Below are positions 15,989 through 27,600 of a stretch of 64,000 nt of DNA, piece by piece (the first letter of the stretch is position 1; each line of letters begins with the position of its first letter). Source of the stretch: Wuchereria bancrofti (lineage: Eukaryota; Nematoda; Chromadorea; Rhabditida; Onchocercidae); assembly GCA_005281725.1 (NCBI GenBank), contig SSBO01000003.1, positions 1,325,396-1,389,395 of the forward strand, written 5' to 3'. Both the position numbers and the translations under genes were made by a program. Below the pieces are notes generated by a model. That model saw nothing but the letters and a program-made list of their open reading frames with translations, was not told the origin of the DNA and did no database searches.

Positions 15989-16882
15989 ATGAATAGATCA
16001 AAGATAGCAATGAGAAATTGGCATTTGCTATGTGCGATTCGGAAAGGTTACGCAAAGGATGGTGTTTCTACTGATTTAAAAATTACTGAGAACTGTGTTA
16101 ATCGGCTACGGGAAGTTGCTAGCACTGGAGAACATCTGAGGATAATGGTCGATGGTGGTGGCTGTTCCGGTTTTGAATATAAAATGAGTTTAGACAGTAA
16201 AATCAATGATAATGATTTTGTTTTCTGCAAAGATCACATTAAAGTCGTTGTAGACGAGGTTTGTTTTTAAATCCTGTTTTAAGAATTTGTAAAATTTTAG
16301 AAGGAGGAATCTAGAAATAATACTCCCTGTTTTATTCAAAGTGAGTTGAGGTTCTACATTGAAGATTATATCGCTCCTTATTAGACAGTAGTTATCGTAA
16401 GTGGTTGTTTTAAAACTACATGAAAATCCAAAACCACGACGAAGAAGTTATGATACGTATTAAAATTTGGTGGAACGAAATTTGTAGAAGAGGGAAGAAA
16501 ATGTGGCATAGGCTAGTTTAACTTTCTGAGGTGCCTATGTAAATGAGCTAAAATTTTTGTATTTCTTGCATCATTCAAATATATTCAATTTCATTCGAGC
16601 TGAGATGAATTAGTTCCATAAATAATGTTATCATAAATAACGTTCTTATATTCACATTAAATGAATAATAGATTAGTATGTATGTGAGATACTAGGTATT
16701 TTAATACAATAATTCTGCGTTTTTTGGAACGTAAGACATTTCAGATATCACTTCAGTTTTTGAAGGGTGCAACAGTAGATTATTTGGAAGATTTGATGCG
16801 ATCATCATTTCGTATCATTGATAATCCAGTCGCTGAGAAGGGTTGTTCTTGCGGATCATCATTTGCTATTAAAATGGATTAG
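15989..16882 (+). CDS. isca-2: Mitochondrial iron-sulfur cluster assembly protein ISCA2
   Basis: A-type scaffold that with ISCA1 and IBA57 builds [4Fe-4S] clusters in the mitochondrial matrix for lipoate synthase, aconitase and complex I. Exons 15989-16258 and 16745-16882 join in phase 0 to 135 residues. The first 25 residues are basic and lack acids until the end of the stretch ([20 protein letters not shown]), consistent with a mitochondrial presequence. The HesB/IscA domain follows with its three cluster-binding cysteines: C59 in GGGCSGFEY, and C124 and C126 in GCSCGSSF. The linker [12 protein letters not shown] and the segment [12 protein letters not shown] are typical, and IIDNP fits ISCA2 better than ISCA1. 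AATAAA at 16955-16960 lies 73 bases after the stop. Confidence 0.95.
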
Positions 16883-17507
16883 TTTTTTCACTGTGAAGCT
16901 TACGCCATTATTTTATTGTTTGTTTCTTCTTGAAATGAGCATATTTTTACCTTGAATAAATAGCTGTCGTGCATGTCTTCATGTTTTGACAAGTTTTTAT
17001 TTGGTGAATTGTGCAAAGTTCATTCAACAAAAGTATTTGTTACCGCCTTTTTTGAATGAAGTTGGAAAAGGAGTCTTTATCTAATCTTCATCCCTATTTC
17101 CACCACTTTAAAAAGCAGCGAATTGTTTTGTTTATAAATGTCTAAATAAATTGTTTGATAGCAACAGTTATTGACTGGCTTCAAAATTAAGAATTGATAT
17201 TTCATACTCAGTTTTGGTTTCTCTGGAAGGGTATTGTGGGAATACGATTAGGAGCGAGATGAATCCTGACTTATTCTCTGACTCATAGGATCGATTAAAA
17301 CTATTTTATTTGAGGGATGTTCTTTGGAAGGGTAAACCGCATGAAAACCGCTTCTTTTGTGATTTGAGGTCTCAGATGTTCGAAATTCTTGGTGGCATTG
17401 TAAGTAAATTTGTTTCCATTCTACTAAATCTCTGGTACTATGGGGCATTTCATTCATTGCGGCGTTGATTTATAATTTGGATAATCTTCAGGATATCTAA
17501 TTCGAAA
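16883..17507. other. Intergenic, ISCA2 to TTC19
   Basis: A 625-bp spacer containing the ISCA2 polyadenylation signal (16955) and, at 17486-17491, a TCTTCAG acceptor 16 bases before the TTC19 ATG. The minus-strand frame at 17248-17457 has no recognisable content. Confidence 0.5.
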
Positions 17508-20078
17508 ATGCAAGGGAAGTTATTAAATTGGTACTCGTTCATATTTCGTAAGCAATCGTTGACAGCATTGGTAATGTTTCCAAGAATTCCAAGGAACCAT
17601 GGCCGAACAGGTGGTCGGGGAAAGAGCAATTGGGGTCAGAAAGGTTGGCGATGGTTTACTGGAAGCACTGCTTTTCCTTTACTTGGCTTTTCAATGATAA
17701 CAACATTCAAGGACCTATTTGGGACACCACCATTTCAACTTGATAAGGATCCACTGAAACATAAAATCAAAGAAGTAAGAAATCTCAGTACCATTTGTTT
17801 TAGTAAATATGTCTAACAGTTTCAAATAGTAGAGGAAGCTTCCATTGAAAACTAATCTCACTTTTCAGAATATTCTCCTTAATTACATTTACTTTTTCTG
17901 GAAATAAAAGAGCAATCAGTGGAATGATTTGTCTTAACCTCTTAACCTTTTAATGCATTAAATTTATATCAGATGTGTATTGAGCTTTACACTGAATTCA
18001 TTTAAAGGCATGGTTGTACAGAAAGGAACATAATTATGATCAAGCAGTGATGGTTCTGGAGGAGGCAATGCAAATAGCCACTGGACGAAACAATGAATTG
18101 ATTGTTAGTCGAATTATTGACGAATTAGCCAATACTTATTATGAAATGGGAAAACTGGATGAAGCGGAGCAAGCTTTTCGTGACCTTTTGCAGCGGTTCG
18201 TGCATTTTGTTAACTTTTTCTGGCTTTGATTTTCTTTTCCATTGATGTACATAGTACAGGACTTCTCGATATCATTCCTCTACACTGCTCTTCTGTAAAA
18301 GGTATTATTTCCACTTTATTATTGTGAATTATTTTGACTTTGAGTTTTTGCATGTCTGAACTTATTATTTTCGGATTTTCGATGTAAATTTTAAACTGTT
18401 GATTAGCAGATGTTTTGGAAGATTTTAAATAGGTTTTATTTTTGGATGTTACTGATTTAAGGTTAATGATTCTACACACCAAAAAAGATTACGACCCTGA
18501 ATTTATCGATGTGAGCCTCAAATTATCCGATATATTTGCTCAAAAAGGCAAACTAGATGATGCCGAAATTGGTTACAAACATTGTGTTGCTAGACAAATG
18601 AAAGTATGCAATAGATAAAATTCGTGATATGTCCTCTCTAAAAAACATATTTCCATTTTCTTTTCCTTTTAAATAACATATGGAAACTTCAACTAAACTT
18701 CCGTATTTCATTTACTTTATATATATAACCACACAATTCTTCATTGATCTGAATGGAATTTTTACTGAAGGTAGTCGAGAAGCATATGGCGAAATATTCA
18801 ATAAACTACGGTGGTTCATATGATATTCCACAAGTCGTGAACCAGTACGGAGCTGTATTTACAGACCCTCTTGCCCTTTATGGCCTGTGTCTTGAGCAAT
18901 ACGCTCACTTCATTGTAAGTTTAGTATACAATTTTTATAGCATAGAAATCATTAATTTAATTGCAAATCGAATATTACAGGCTCGATACAGGGAAGAGAA
19001 AAGGATAGACGATACTGCACAACTTATAGATGAAGCTTTGAAGGTAGTTTTTCTAAAAAAAAGTTTCACTTTACTCCGGAATATCGCATAATTTTAGAAC
19101 ACCACTGCAGACATATTCTAAAAATCTGGACATATTTGTAATCCCACTTTACTTTTCTCATGATTTTAGATTTCATATCAAATTTACGGCATCAATTGTT
19201 CCCACACAATCAATATGCTCAATAATTATAGTGCTCTGTTGATTGACAGGAACAGGTAAGTCTCGTCCAGCGAATTGATTAGTTAACTTTATTTCTTGGT
19301 ATAAAAGAATAAATCAGTCTCAACAAAATTAGCGAAATCTGCATGCTTGTTTATTTGATAGTAGTACCTTGGTAAGATTCATAAGAAAAATATTTTTCTC
19401 TAGCAGCTGAAGAAATTACAAATTGTTGCGCTTCTTACATAGCTCACTGAGAGAACACTCATGTCGTTTAGCTTCTGAAAAGAAAAGATAGAATTCACGA
19501 AGGAAATTATTTTACAGTGGCCCAAAGGCGAATTTCATTAACAATTAACAAGTTTTTTCCATTTCGCTTGAATCTATCAGGTTTGATCTCGCAAAAAAGT
19601 ATTTGGAAATTGGTATAGATAGGATACTGTATATCGATGAATGCAGCAGTCTACTACCTGGATACTACTGTAACTATTCAGAAGCACTTTATCATTGCGG
19701 TCAAAGGTACGTTACTTTAGGTACATTATTAACGCTGTCAAGTAAACGCTGTCAAGTCCACTTCATGATTGGTTATTTATCATATTGAAATGATCACCGA
19801 ACTATCAGTAATTGAACCACATAGCATATGAAATTAAATAGTTGATACTTTGCATTGCAAGCCACCTTTATTCAACAAGTAGTAGTGTACCGCAGACAAT
19901 GTGCTACTGGATGCTGAATAGTTTTGATGATTTCGTTAATGCATCAAATTTCAGAGTAGAGGCGCTGCAGTATGCAAAGAAAGCTGTCAATTTATCACAA
20001 TCCGAATCAAAAGAATTAAGAAATTATACGACAAGGTTTCTCCAAGATATGGAAAAAGATTATAAGCGCCATCGATGA
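17508..20078 (+). CDS. TTC19: Tetratricopeptide repeat protein 19, mitochondrial (TTC19)
   Basis: Inner-membrane TPR protein needed for respiratory complex III; it clears Rieske protein fragments in mammals. Eight exons, 17508-17774, 18008-18195, 18462-18603, 18771-18914, 18981-19043, 19170-19255, 19581-19706 and 19955-20078, join in phase to 379 residues, matching the family size (human 380). Residues 1-45 are basic and hydroxyl-rich, a likely presequence. Residues about 53-66 (FTGSTAFPLLGFSM) form a short hydrophobic segment. TPR units then run to the end (KEHNYDQAVMVLEEAM, DELANTYYEMGKLDEAE, LKLSDIFAQKGKLDDAE, ALQYAKKAVNLSQSES). The alignment to TTC19 rests on TPR spacing and the ISLKLxxIYA-type motif. 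From memory, C. elegans ddl-3 may be the orthologue. AATAAA is at 20338. Confidence 0.8.
19731..19757 (+). repeat. Short tandem duplication in a TTC19 intron
   Basis: AACGCTGTCAAGT occurs twice in succession with one base between the copies, inside TTC19 intron 7. A minor replication-slippage signature. Confidence 0.8.
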
Positions 20079-20528
20079 TGACATATTCAAGAATCATTTT
20101 TGTTGCCTACTGGTGATTTCGTCTTTTAAAACTACTTTTCAGTATTTTTGGCGAGATCAAATGTTTTCAGAAAATCTTTTAAGATTAAATAGACTTAAGA
20201 TTCTGGATTTATTCTAACGTCAGTGCCTTTAGATTCACTAAGGTTATTACCAAATACTCTTAAGATTATCTAGCTTTAGGAGTTCAGATCTCGGAAGTTA
20301 CAAACATATGACGGTTCTACAACATATGAGATCAACGAATAAAACCTCAAAAAAAGAAAGCTTTTCGCCAAGACTACTTAACATTTGAACTAAACTTCAT
20401 TTTGTCAAGAGATTTTCCGAATGAAGACAAATAAATGTTCACAAAGAGATGTATATAACGACATTATATGTGGAAATTACTACAAATAGATTGATTCAAT
20501 AGATAAATAAAATGTTTCCAAGATTTAA
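20079..20528. other. Convergent 3' spacer, TTC19 and bL27m
   Basis: A 450-bp spacer between the two stop codons. It holds AATAAA at 20338-20343 for TTC19. The 3' UTRs of the two genes may overlap here. I see no coding content. Confidence 0.5.
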
Positions 20529-21200
20529 TCAAATTTCATTTAACAACCTAAACGATTGTGACATATCCAGTGGCAATATATTAAATGTTAATTTATAAAC
20601 TTCCTCCATACCCTCGTAGGCCAGCATTTCAGGTATAGAGAAATCTGGATTTATTTTTTCTTGAGTAATCATCACGTGACCATCTATCATCGCTTTGAGC
20701 AGCAGTTGTCCACCTCGATCTCTTTTCAAATAGACCTTGAAACGGAATAAACTATGAAGTAACACAGTAGTGATGAACTGAGAAAAATAACGTTTTGTAT
20801 CTTCCAATTAAATCGTTACTAACAATTTTACAAAAAACATCACATTTGTTCATTCTCATCCCATGATTTCGATAACCCCAAAACAAAGTATGCAACAGGA
20901 TAGAAGCTTAAACTTTTATACAAACAGCGGAAACGGTTCGGAAAGTCAAAGTGCATCGCTTATTCGGATCTTTACTTACTTTAGAATGGTCTAAATAATC
21001 ATACATACATTTAAGCCAGGATGAAAATTCATCTTATGCTGGCATACTAGGAGATCATTTTTCCGTACTAGATCGCCCTCAGTCTTGTAAATCCCTCGGA
21101 ATGGTATATTCCGTCTTGGTCGTAACAAGTTACGAACAATCGAATAAGTTGGTGATGAAATTCGAAGTAATGTGACACCACCGCTAGTACATGCTGCCAT
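20529..21200 (-). CDS. MRPL27: Mitochondrial ribosomal protein bL27m
   Basis: Component of the mitochondrial 39S large subunit near the peptidyl transferase centre. On the minus strand, exon 1 (21200-21009) ends with AAT before GTATGT, and exon 2 (20735-20529) begins after TTTCAAG; together they give 132 residues in one frame (human 148). The segment IYKTEGDLVRKNDLL followed by CQHKMNFHPGLNV matches the bL27 core, in which a K-x-E-G-x2-V-x3-N-I/L pattern leads into a W/F-HPG motif. Residues 1-35 are basic without acids, as in a presequence. The C-terminal half is diverged. A TTTGCAG acceptor sits immediately upstream of the ATG. The identification depends on the HPG-containing core, so a moderate doubt remains. 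Confidence 0.7.
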
Positions 21201-21668
21201 TGATGTACCTGCAAATTACATACATTCTTCACTTTTTGTGAAAGACTCGGTACAAAATTTGTGAGAGCGTTCACACTTTCTATAAGTAAATACATGAATC
21301 ACAGATCGAATCACAACTCATTCAATTCCTAGATAAGTCCCAATAGCTAATATCATGTCCCATTATTATTTCGATTAGGATTTGTTAAATTATCAGTCTT
21401 ATCATTCTTTAACCCAGCGAATACTAAAACAATGCAAAATATCAGCCAAACAAACAATTGAAATAAAATAGAAGTGGATGAGATTTTCATACAAGTTGCA
21501 TGGTTTGAAATAAGAGCGCTATTGTCTGCGTCTCGGGCGCTATGGAGAGATGGTGAAGTGAAATTGAAGATGTGAGTGTGATGTGTTTGTTTGATACTCT
21601 ATCGTGTTCATCGTGTAGGTTATAGCAGATAATATGTATAGAGAAATGATTTCAGATTGTGCTGCACC
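21201..21668. promoter_or_regulatory. Divergent spacer between bL27m and TEX2 genes
   Basis: These 468 bases separate two head-to-head starts and probably hold both promoters. Each side has an acceptor close to the ATG: minus-strand TTTGCAG ending at 21209 and plus-strand GATTTCAG ending at 21655. The sequence near 21525-21545 (GTCTGCGTCTCGGGCGC) is unusually G+C-rich for this region. No motif of known function was recognised. Confidence 0.5.
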
Positions 21669-24600
21669 ATGGAGGAGTTTAATGAAGATAAAAATCGTAT
21701 TGGAAAAAGGATGCAGAATACAAATAGTATGTTTATTATTTCTCCATCTTCCCTTTTTGGTTATATTTGATTACTCACGAAACCTGTTTTGCCATTGTTT
21801 ACAAAAAATTAATGACAGTAAAATGAGTTACATCATATCAGTGATTTGGTAGTAAAATGATGCTAGAAGTGCACATTGTCATGTGATTTGTTTAGTGTTT
21901 GATAAAATAAAGTGAAGAAAACGATGCAGAAGCTTTTGACATTCAGTTTTTGATTTAAGTCATCTACGGGTAACTAGATAATAAAAGTAGGGGAGAGAAA
22001 AATGAGGACAGAGGTCATGTAAGGCAAGTCATCTAGTGAGGAGATAGGAAAGAAGATTGGAATTAGGTGTCAGAAAAAAGTTCCAAATTAAATAGTTGTG
22101 ACAAATTGTTATGGATCAATTTTTATTTTCAAAAATTTTTAATCTTTAGAAATTCCTACTGTCAAATTCTCGAAAACAAGAAGACAATCAATATCTCCAC
22201 TTTTGTTACCTCGTCGCAGCGATGATAGCGGTAAGCACTGAATGTAATACTAAACCATATGAAGATGTGCTAAATTATTGATGATTACCTGGAACTTTCC
22301 TTTGGTTTCGAATTCGGTCCATACAAAATTCAGCAATTAAGCGATAATAAAGAATTGTAATGCCTTAGACAATGGTCGATTTGTTGTATCGTTCGATGAA
22401 TCAATTTGCATAAATCAGGTCGATCAGGTAGAAAAAGTTAACAACAGAGGTCAAATCTTCGAACAACCACAACGCTCAAGATCAAGATCACAGCAGATTT
22501 TACCAGTAAGTGTAGTATAAATCTACCGTCATTTTTTTTACACATATCTTTGCATCCCGATAGCGATCTGGATTTCATCACGTCTCGAAAAATTTCAATC
22601 TTGCATATGCAATTTCGTATACTTCATCAGTTTTTCAGTAGTGTCAAGTCGTTTTTTACAGCATTGCTTGATTTATTAACCGCGTGACTCCTTTTTTCTT
22701 GGATTTGTTTGGAAGTGAATATTGGTAGGGAATTCATAACATCGCTAATTTAATTCGTCGTTTTCCTTCTGCCTGTCTTGGGCACTATTTTTGTTGATCG
22801 ATCTTTGAACAGATTAGTAACTTGAAGGAGTGAAGTTTCAGTTTGCAAAGCCAAAATTCTTTTTAATACGATTAGAAATACAATAAGCAGTAATGTTGTT
22901 GGTATTTCCAAAACTTATTTTTGTTTTTGAAGGAAACGAAAAGTGAATTTGTAATGTTACTGTTATTTATTCCCCAAGGGAATTTTTTATCTTTTCCCAT
23001 TTAAACGGTCTTTTCTTTGTGACTCGTTGTTTGCATGTTTTACTTGAACACTCAAGGTCTACCTATCTCTATACTAAAATATACTCCATCTTGTCGAATT
23101 TCTACTAAAATATACTCCATCTTGTCGAAGACTCGAACTTAGGATGTCCTTCTGGTAATTATAATCTTGGATTTCACAAAGGAAAAATTATCAGTAGGAA
23201 ATTGAATAGTAAATTATTATCAGGTATTCATCGCTTTCGATGATGTGCAGTAAAATACAAATCTTTATTTGAAATTTCAATTTCCTCTAATGAACGTCTT
23301 GTGGCCTTAAAAATTTTCGTGTTTTCACATCGAAAAGCAGTCTTAGATTTTTTGTGATCATAATTAACTTTATTGGGAGAAGCCAGCTGACATGTATTTT
23401 TATTCATCTTAGTATTTTTGTTGCACCAACAATTATATGGGGTGTCGTTTAGGTCTTGTTTCTGGAATATTATTGTTTTATTTATGAGAATGATCATAAG
23501 TTATCCAAGAAAAAAATTGTATTTAAAAAGAGAAATCTATTTTTGTTCACCTAAAAAAGAGATGCAAGATTTCATTTAAAGCCGAAACAGCTTCTTGATT
23601 CCACTTCTATTCTTTGAATAGATAAAATTGTAGTATTTTTTGTCCTCACTAGTAGAATAGCAAGGTTAGTTACTTTTGCTACCAGATGCTATCACATTTT
23701 TAAAATTCGGAAATGCATCTTTCCTTCAGTATTCACTGTTGTTTCAAATTAGAGAGAAAGGTATAAATGGCGGGAACATTAATCTTGATTGCGCTACACT
23801 TGATTATTTTTTTCAGCGAGAAACAAGTGACTGTGATAGTGACTCGATTGCATCATGCAGTTCCGAAAGTAAAATTGAAAAAACTTCGAAAAAAAAGTTG
23901 CGGACGTCTTCCTCTTCTGTCCATGTAATGAATTTTTTTGTCTTTTTTAGAACATATAGGCGGTAAATCCAAATTTTCAATTACTTAACTTTTTTGTTTT
24001 TGTTTTAAATTGTTTTAACTTGGCTTGTTTGTTCAGGGCCTGGTAAATGACAGAATGAATTAAAGTTTTATGCAGAGAAAGTAGAAGCAAATTTTTTTTA
24101 TTGATCAGGAATAAGTATCGGGAATCATAGATTCTATGATTGAGTAATCAGTTTGTATCCTTTCATTTGAAATGCGAAGCCTGGCAAATGACAGAATGAA
24201 TTGACTTGTTGCAAGATAATGCGATGTGGTTATTTTAAGATATTTCTCTAGGTTTTCATAAAAATTTTGTAATTAAAAGTGCATTCCTTAACTCCAATTA
24301 AAAGTATAGCTGTTGACTTGACTCATTGCAACTAGTCGAGTTGAAAACAGAATTATTATCTCACTTTCCCGAAATATTGCCAAATATACCGAAATATTAC
24401 TAATTAAGACTAAAATATTCTTATCAAAAAATACTGCCTTGACTTCTTTCTTTGTTTCTGATTTCCTTGTTTAGTTTCACAATTTTTAAAAAAAAAAATT
24501 TTGATTTTAAATTTTTAAGGAATAATTTGAAAATAGTCTGATTTCCATAAAAATGTTTGAAGTACTGGTTGCTAGTAAGAGTACTAAAGTATATGTTGTA

Positions 24601-27600
24601 GTGAAAATGTTTTGTTGTCGAATAACGAGTAATTCGTTGAAGAAGGTTTTTGAAATTTTAATTATGAAACAACATAGAGTTAGATTTGATCACCTAATTG
24701 TTGTTCTTTAAAAATGGTTGCAGAAGATTTAGTTGGAATAGGTTGGGATTTTTGTTTGGAAGTTGTAAGTCGAGAGAGGATTTAAGGATAATGTTATTCT
24801 TTCCCTAAAGAGAAAATCTCTACAGCAATTTTATAGCTACAAAATAAGTTTCACTATCAACTTGGAAAGTTTCTGGATATTACAAATTAAGCCGGAAAGT
24901 TTCCCGATACTCTAAAGGATTTTAAATAAGTATCTTCATTAGTTGACAGAGTTCCAGAAATACAAACGAATATCATCATCAAATTTGGATAACCAGCGAT
25001 GAATAATGAGTTGTTACTTTTTATCAAACTATTTATTCAGTTTGACTTTCTTTATTAAAGGATTGCTTGTTTGAGGAATATTCAAATAAAGCAATTCTAA
25101 CATTAAAAATTCTTATTTTAATTTACTTCAGTTATCATTCATAGGAAATACTGGTAATTTCAAGGCATGGAGCATTTGAATTGATATATTTTTAATGTAA
25201 ATGTAGTATTTTAGATGAGAAAGTACTGAAAAAGTAGAACCGGCAAAGTATTGATAGTTTGATAGCTATCAATTACTGATTATTCTTTTCTGGTCTTTGC
25301 AAAATCCTCAAAGTTGGTAAGGTATTTCCAGTGTCGCGATGGAAGAAGACAAGATAAGGCAAAGGAGCTAATAAGAGGGAAAGATAAGGGAGAAAAAAAA
25401 TTACTGTATTTTCATTGCTGATTGATATTTCTGACCGGATTTTTGAATCTTACTTCAAAAACTAATAACCTAAGAGTCAATTGAGATAATTGGCGTTTTC
25501 CCTAATTCACATTTCTGTGCAGAATTTATAATTCCTTTTCAGCAACATGAATTAATTAGTGCAGGAATCAGTGATCGAGGTTCAATTAGTTCCAATGATT
25601 CTTCATTTCGGGCTGACAGTGTATCTCGTCTAAGTGCCATTTTTGATAAGGCTAAAAATAGAGGACGTCAGCTGGTGCATTCACATTCACATAAGAGCAA
25701 GAAAGTCGCAAGTATGAGTTTTAATATAGTAACTAAAATAATTAACGTTCTGTTCAATGTTCACCTTTGATGAATAATGCTTAAAGTAATCTAAGCTTTC
25801 AAAACAAATTTTGTATGAAAATGCACATAGATTTAATTTTACAACAAATCGGATCTTCAACGTTTATTTTTAGAGAATACTGACTCGATTGAAGAAATCC
25901 ATCATGAGACCACTGTTAGCCAAGATGCACTTTGTGCTGGAGCTGAAGTTGAAATGCAAACTAGGAACTGTACAAAAGCAGAATCACCTTCTTCAAATAA
26001 AGTGTTTATTTTCTTTTGTCGTTTTGAGAAAGAAAGCTCCATTATTTAATGTTTAAGCTCTTCTTATTCACTGCATTGAACAATTTGGCCTTTCCTTATG
26101 TCATCTTTTCTCTTTCGACCAGTACCTTCTGCTCGAAGCATCTGGTTGGAATTCCTTGTTTTGTGGGTTTTTCTTTTTTTTTTTCTTTTTTTAACTTAGT
26201 GACAGCAAATAATACATGCGCAAAAATCGGATTTCTTCTAGAATCCACTCACTCAGTCATCATCGTTTTTCGACTGGTTTCATGCGTTTAAAGCCGCTGG
26301 TGGCGAAAGGAATAAAGTTGTGAAATCTGAGCAACCGTGGATGTTTCAGGTTTTGATCAAGAGGTGTATTATACTTTTATTGCAATGCAGATGTGTTACT
26401 TCACAATTAGAGGCTTCCATATGGTTAAATTGTTGTGTTATGGACTAACAGCAATTCAACTAACAAAAGATTAAGCTAAATGGCATAGCTGCTAATGACT
26501 GAGGTCTTTTTTACCAAATTTATGTTATGCCGTCCATTGTTAGCGGAAATATGCCTGCAACGAGGATGTGACAAGCCCAAGACATTATTATAAGGATAAA
26601 CATAATATGCATTACTGTATTTATACGAAGACATTATTTATCATTTCAGGCATCAAATTCTGCCTTTTTTACGACATCGCGTCCTTTCTTCGCTTGTACT
26701 TCTTGCGCTCTCGATTCTTTCTCCTGGTTTGCTTATTTATTTTCAATCTAATTTCCATTATCAATTAATATATCGTTAGATAATATATCTTTTTGAGAAT
26801 AAATAAAAATATTTTTATATATTCATTCATTCTTGCTGCACTGTAGGATTCTCGGAAATTCCAAGAGTTGCGGGAAAGACTTTTGGGATTTACATGTGTT
26901 TCAATGCTTGCACTGATTTGTGTTTTTTTTTTTCCAGGTTTTATAAGTGGTTTTCTTTGGGGTTTGTACATGTCCTTTCTGTGCTTTCTATATTTTTTTG
27001 TATCTGGACCAGTGAATAAGAATCATCCTGTACATAGCGATGTTGTTTTGAATATACTGGACGAGTTTAAGGAACAGAAAACTTCAAGAAATACAGTATA
27101 TAAGGTTGGCATGATTATTTCTTTTGTATGCATATTCGCTGACTGCTAAACTCGTCCTAAAATGGAATTTCATGTGAGGTGTTTTTTCTTTCGTTTTATT
27201 TGTGTCTGTTTGAACTAGTGACCACTTGGTTTTAATTAACAACCTTCTTATCGATTTTCTTTTTTTTGCTCTTTCCTCATTCATTGTGACCCTATTATCC
27301 GTCTTATCCGTCTTCGATTGCTGATTACTATAGTTCATGTGTGAGAGCATAATTTTTAGTATAAATTCCGTTTTATGTTTTATTACGCGCACTTTTCGGT
27401 TAAGATGATTTCGTATTGATCTAGTGAATAGATCACTCATTGAGGAAGTAGTAAGCCCTTATTTACTGAAATTAGTAGATATGTGGCTGATTTATCAGAT
27501 GTTTACCGATTGTGATGGTACTTAAGTTTTTTTCAGTCTTTCCCGCAGAGCTGTGGTTAGCATATAGTTTGTTTCATCAGTTTTTTCGGATATAATGGTC

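Noticed and set aside
17248..17457. 69-residue minus-strand frame before TTC19
   Set aside because: Opposite strand in a short spacer, without splice partners or motif.
26049..26291. 80-residue hydrophobic frame within TEX2
   Set aside because: It lies wholly in the intron between exons 25874-26001 and 26847-27104, which join in phase without it.
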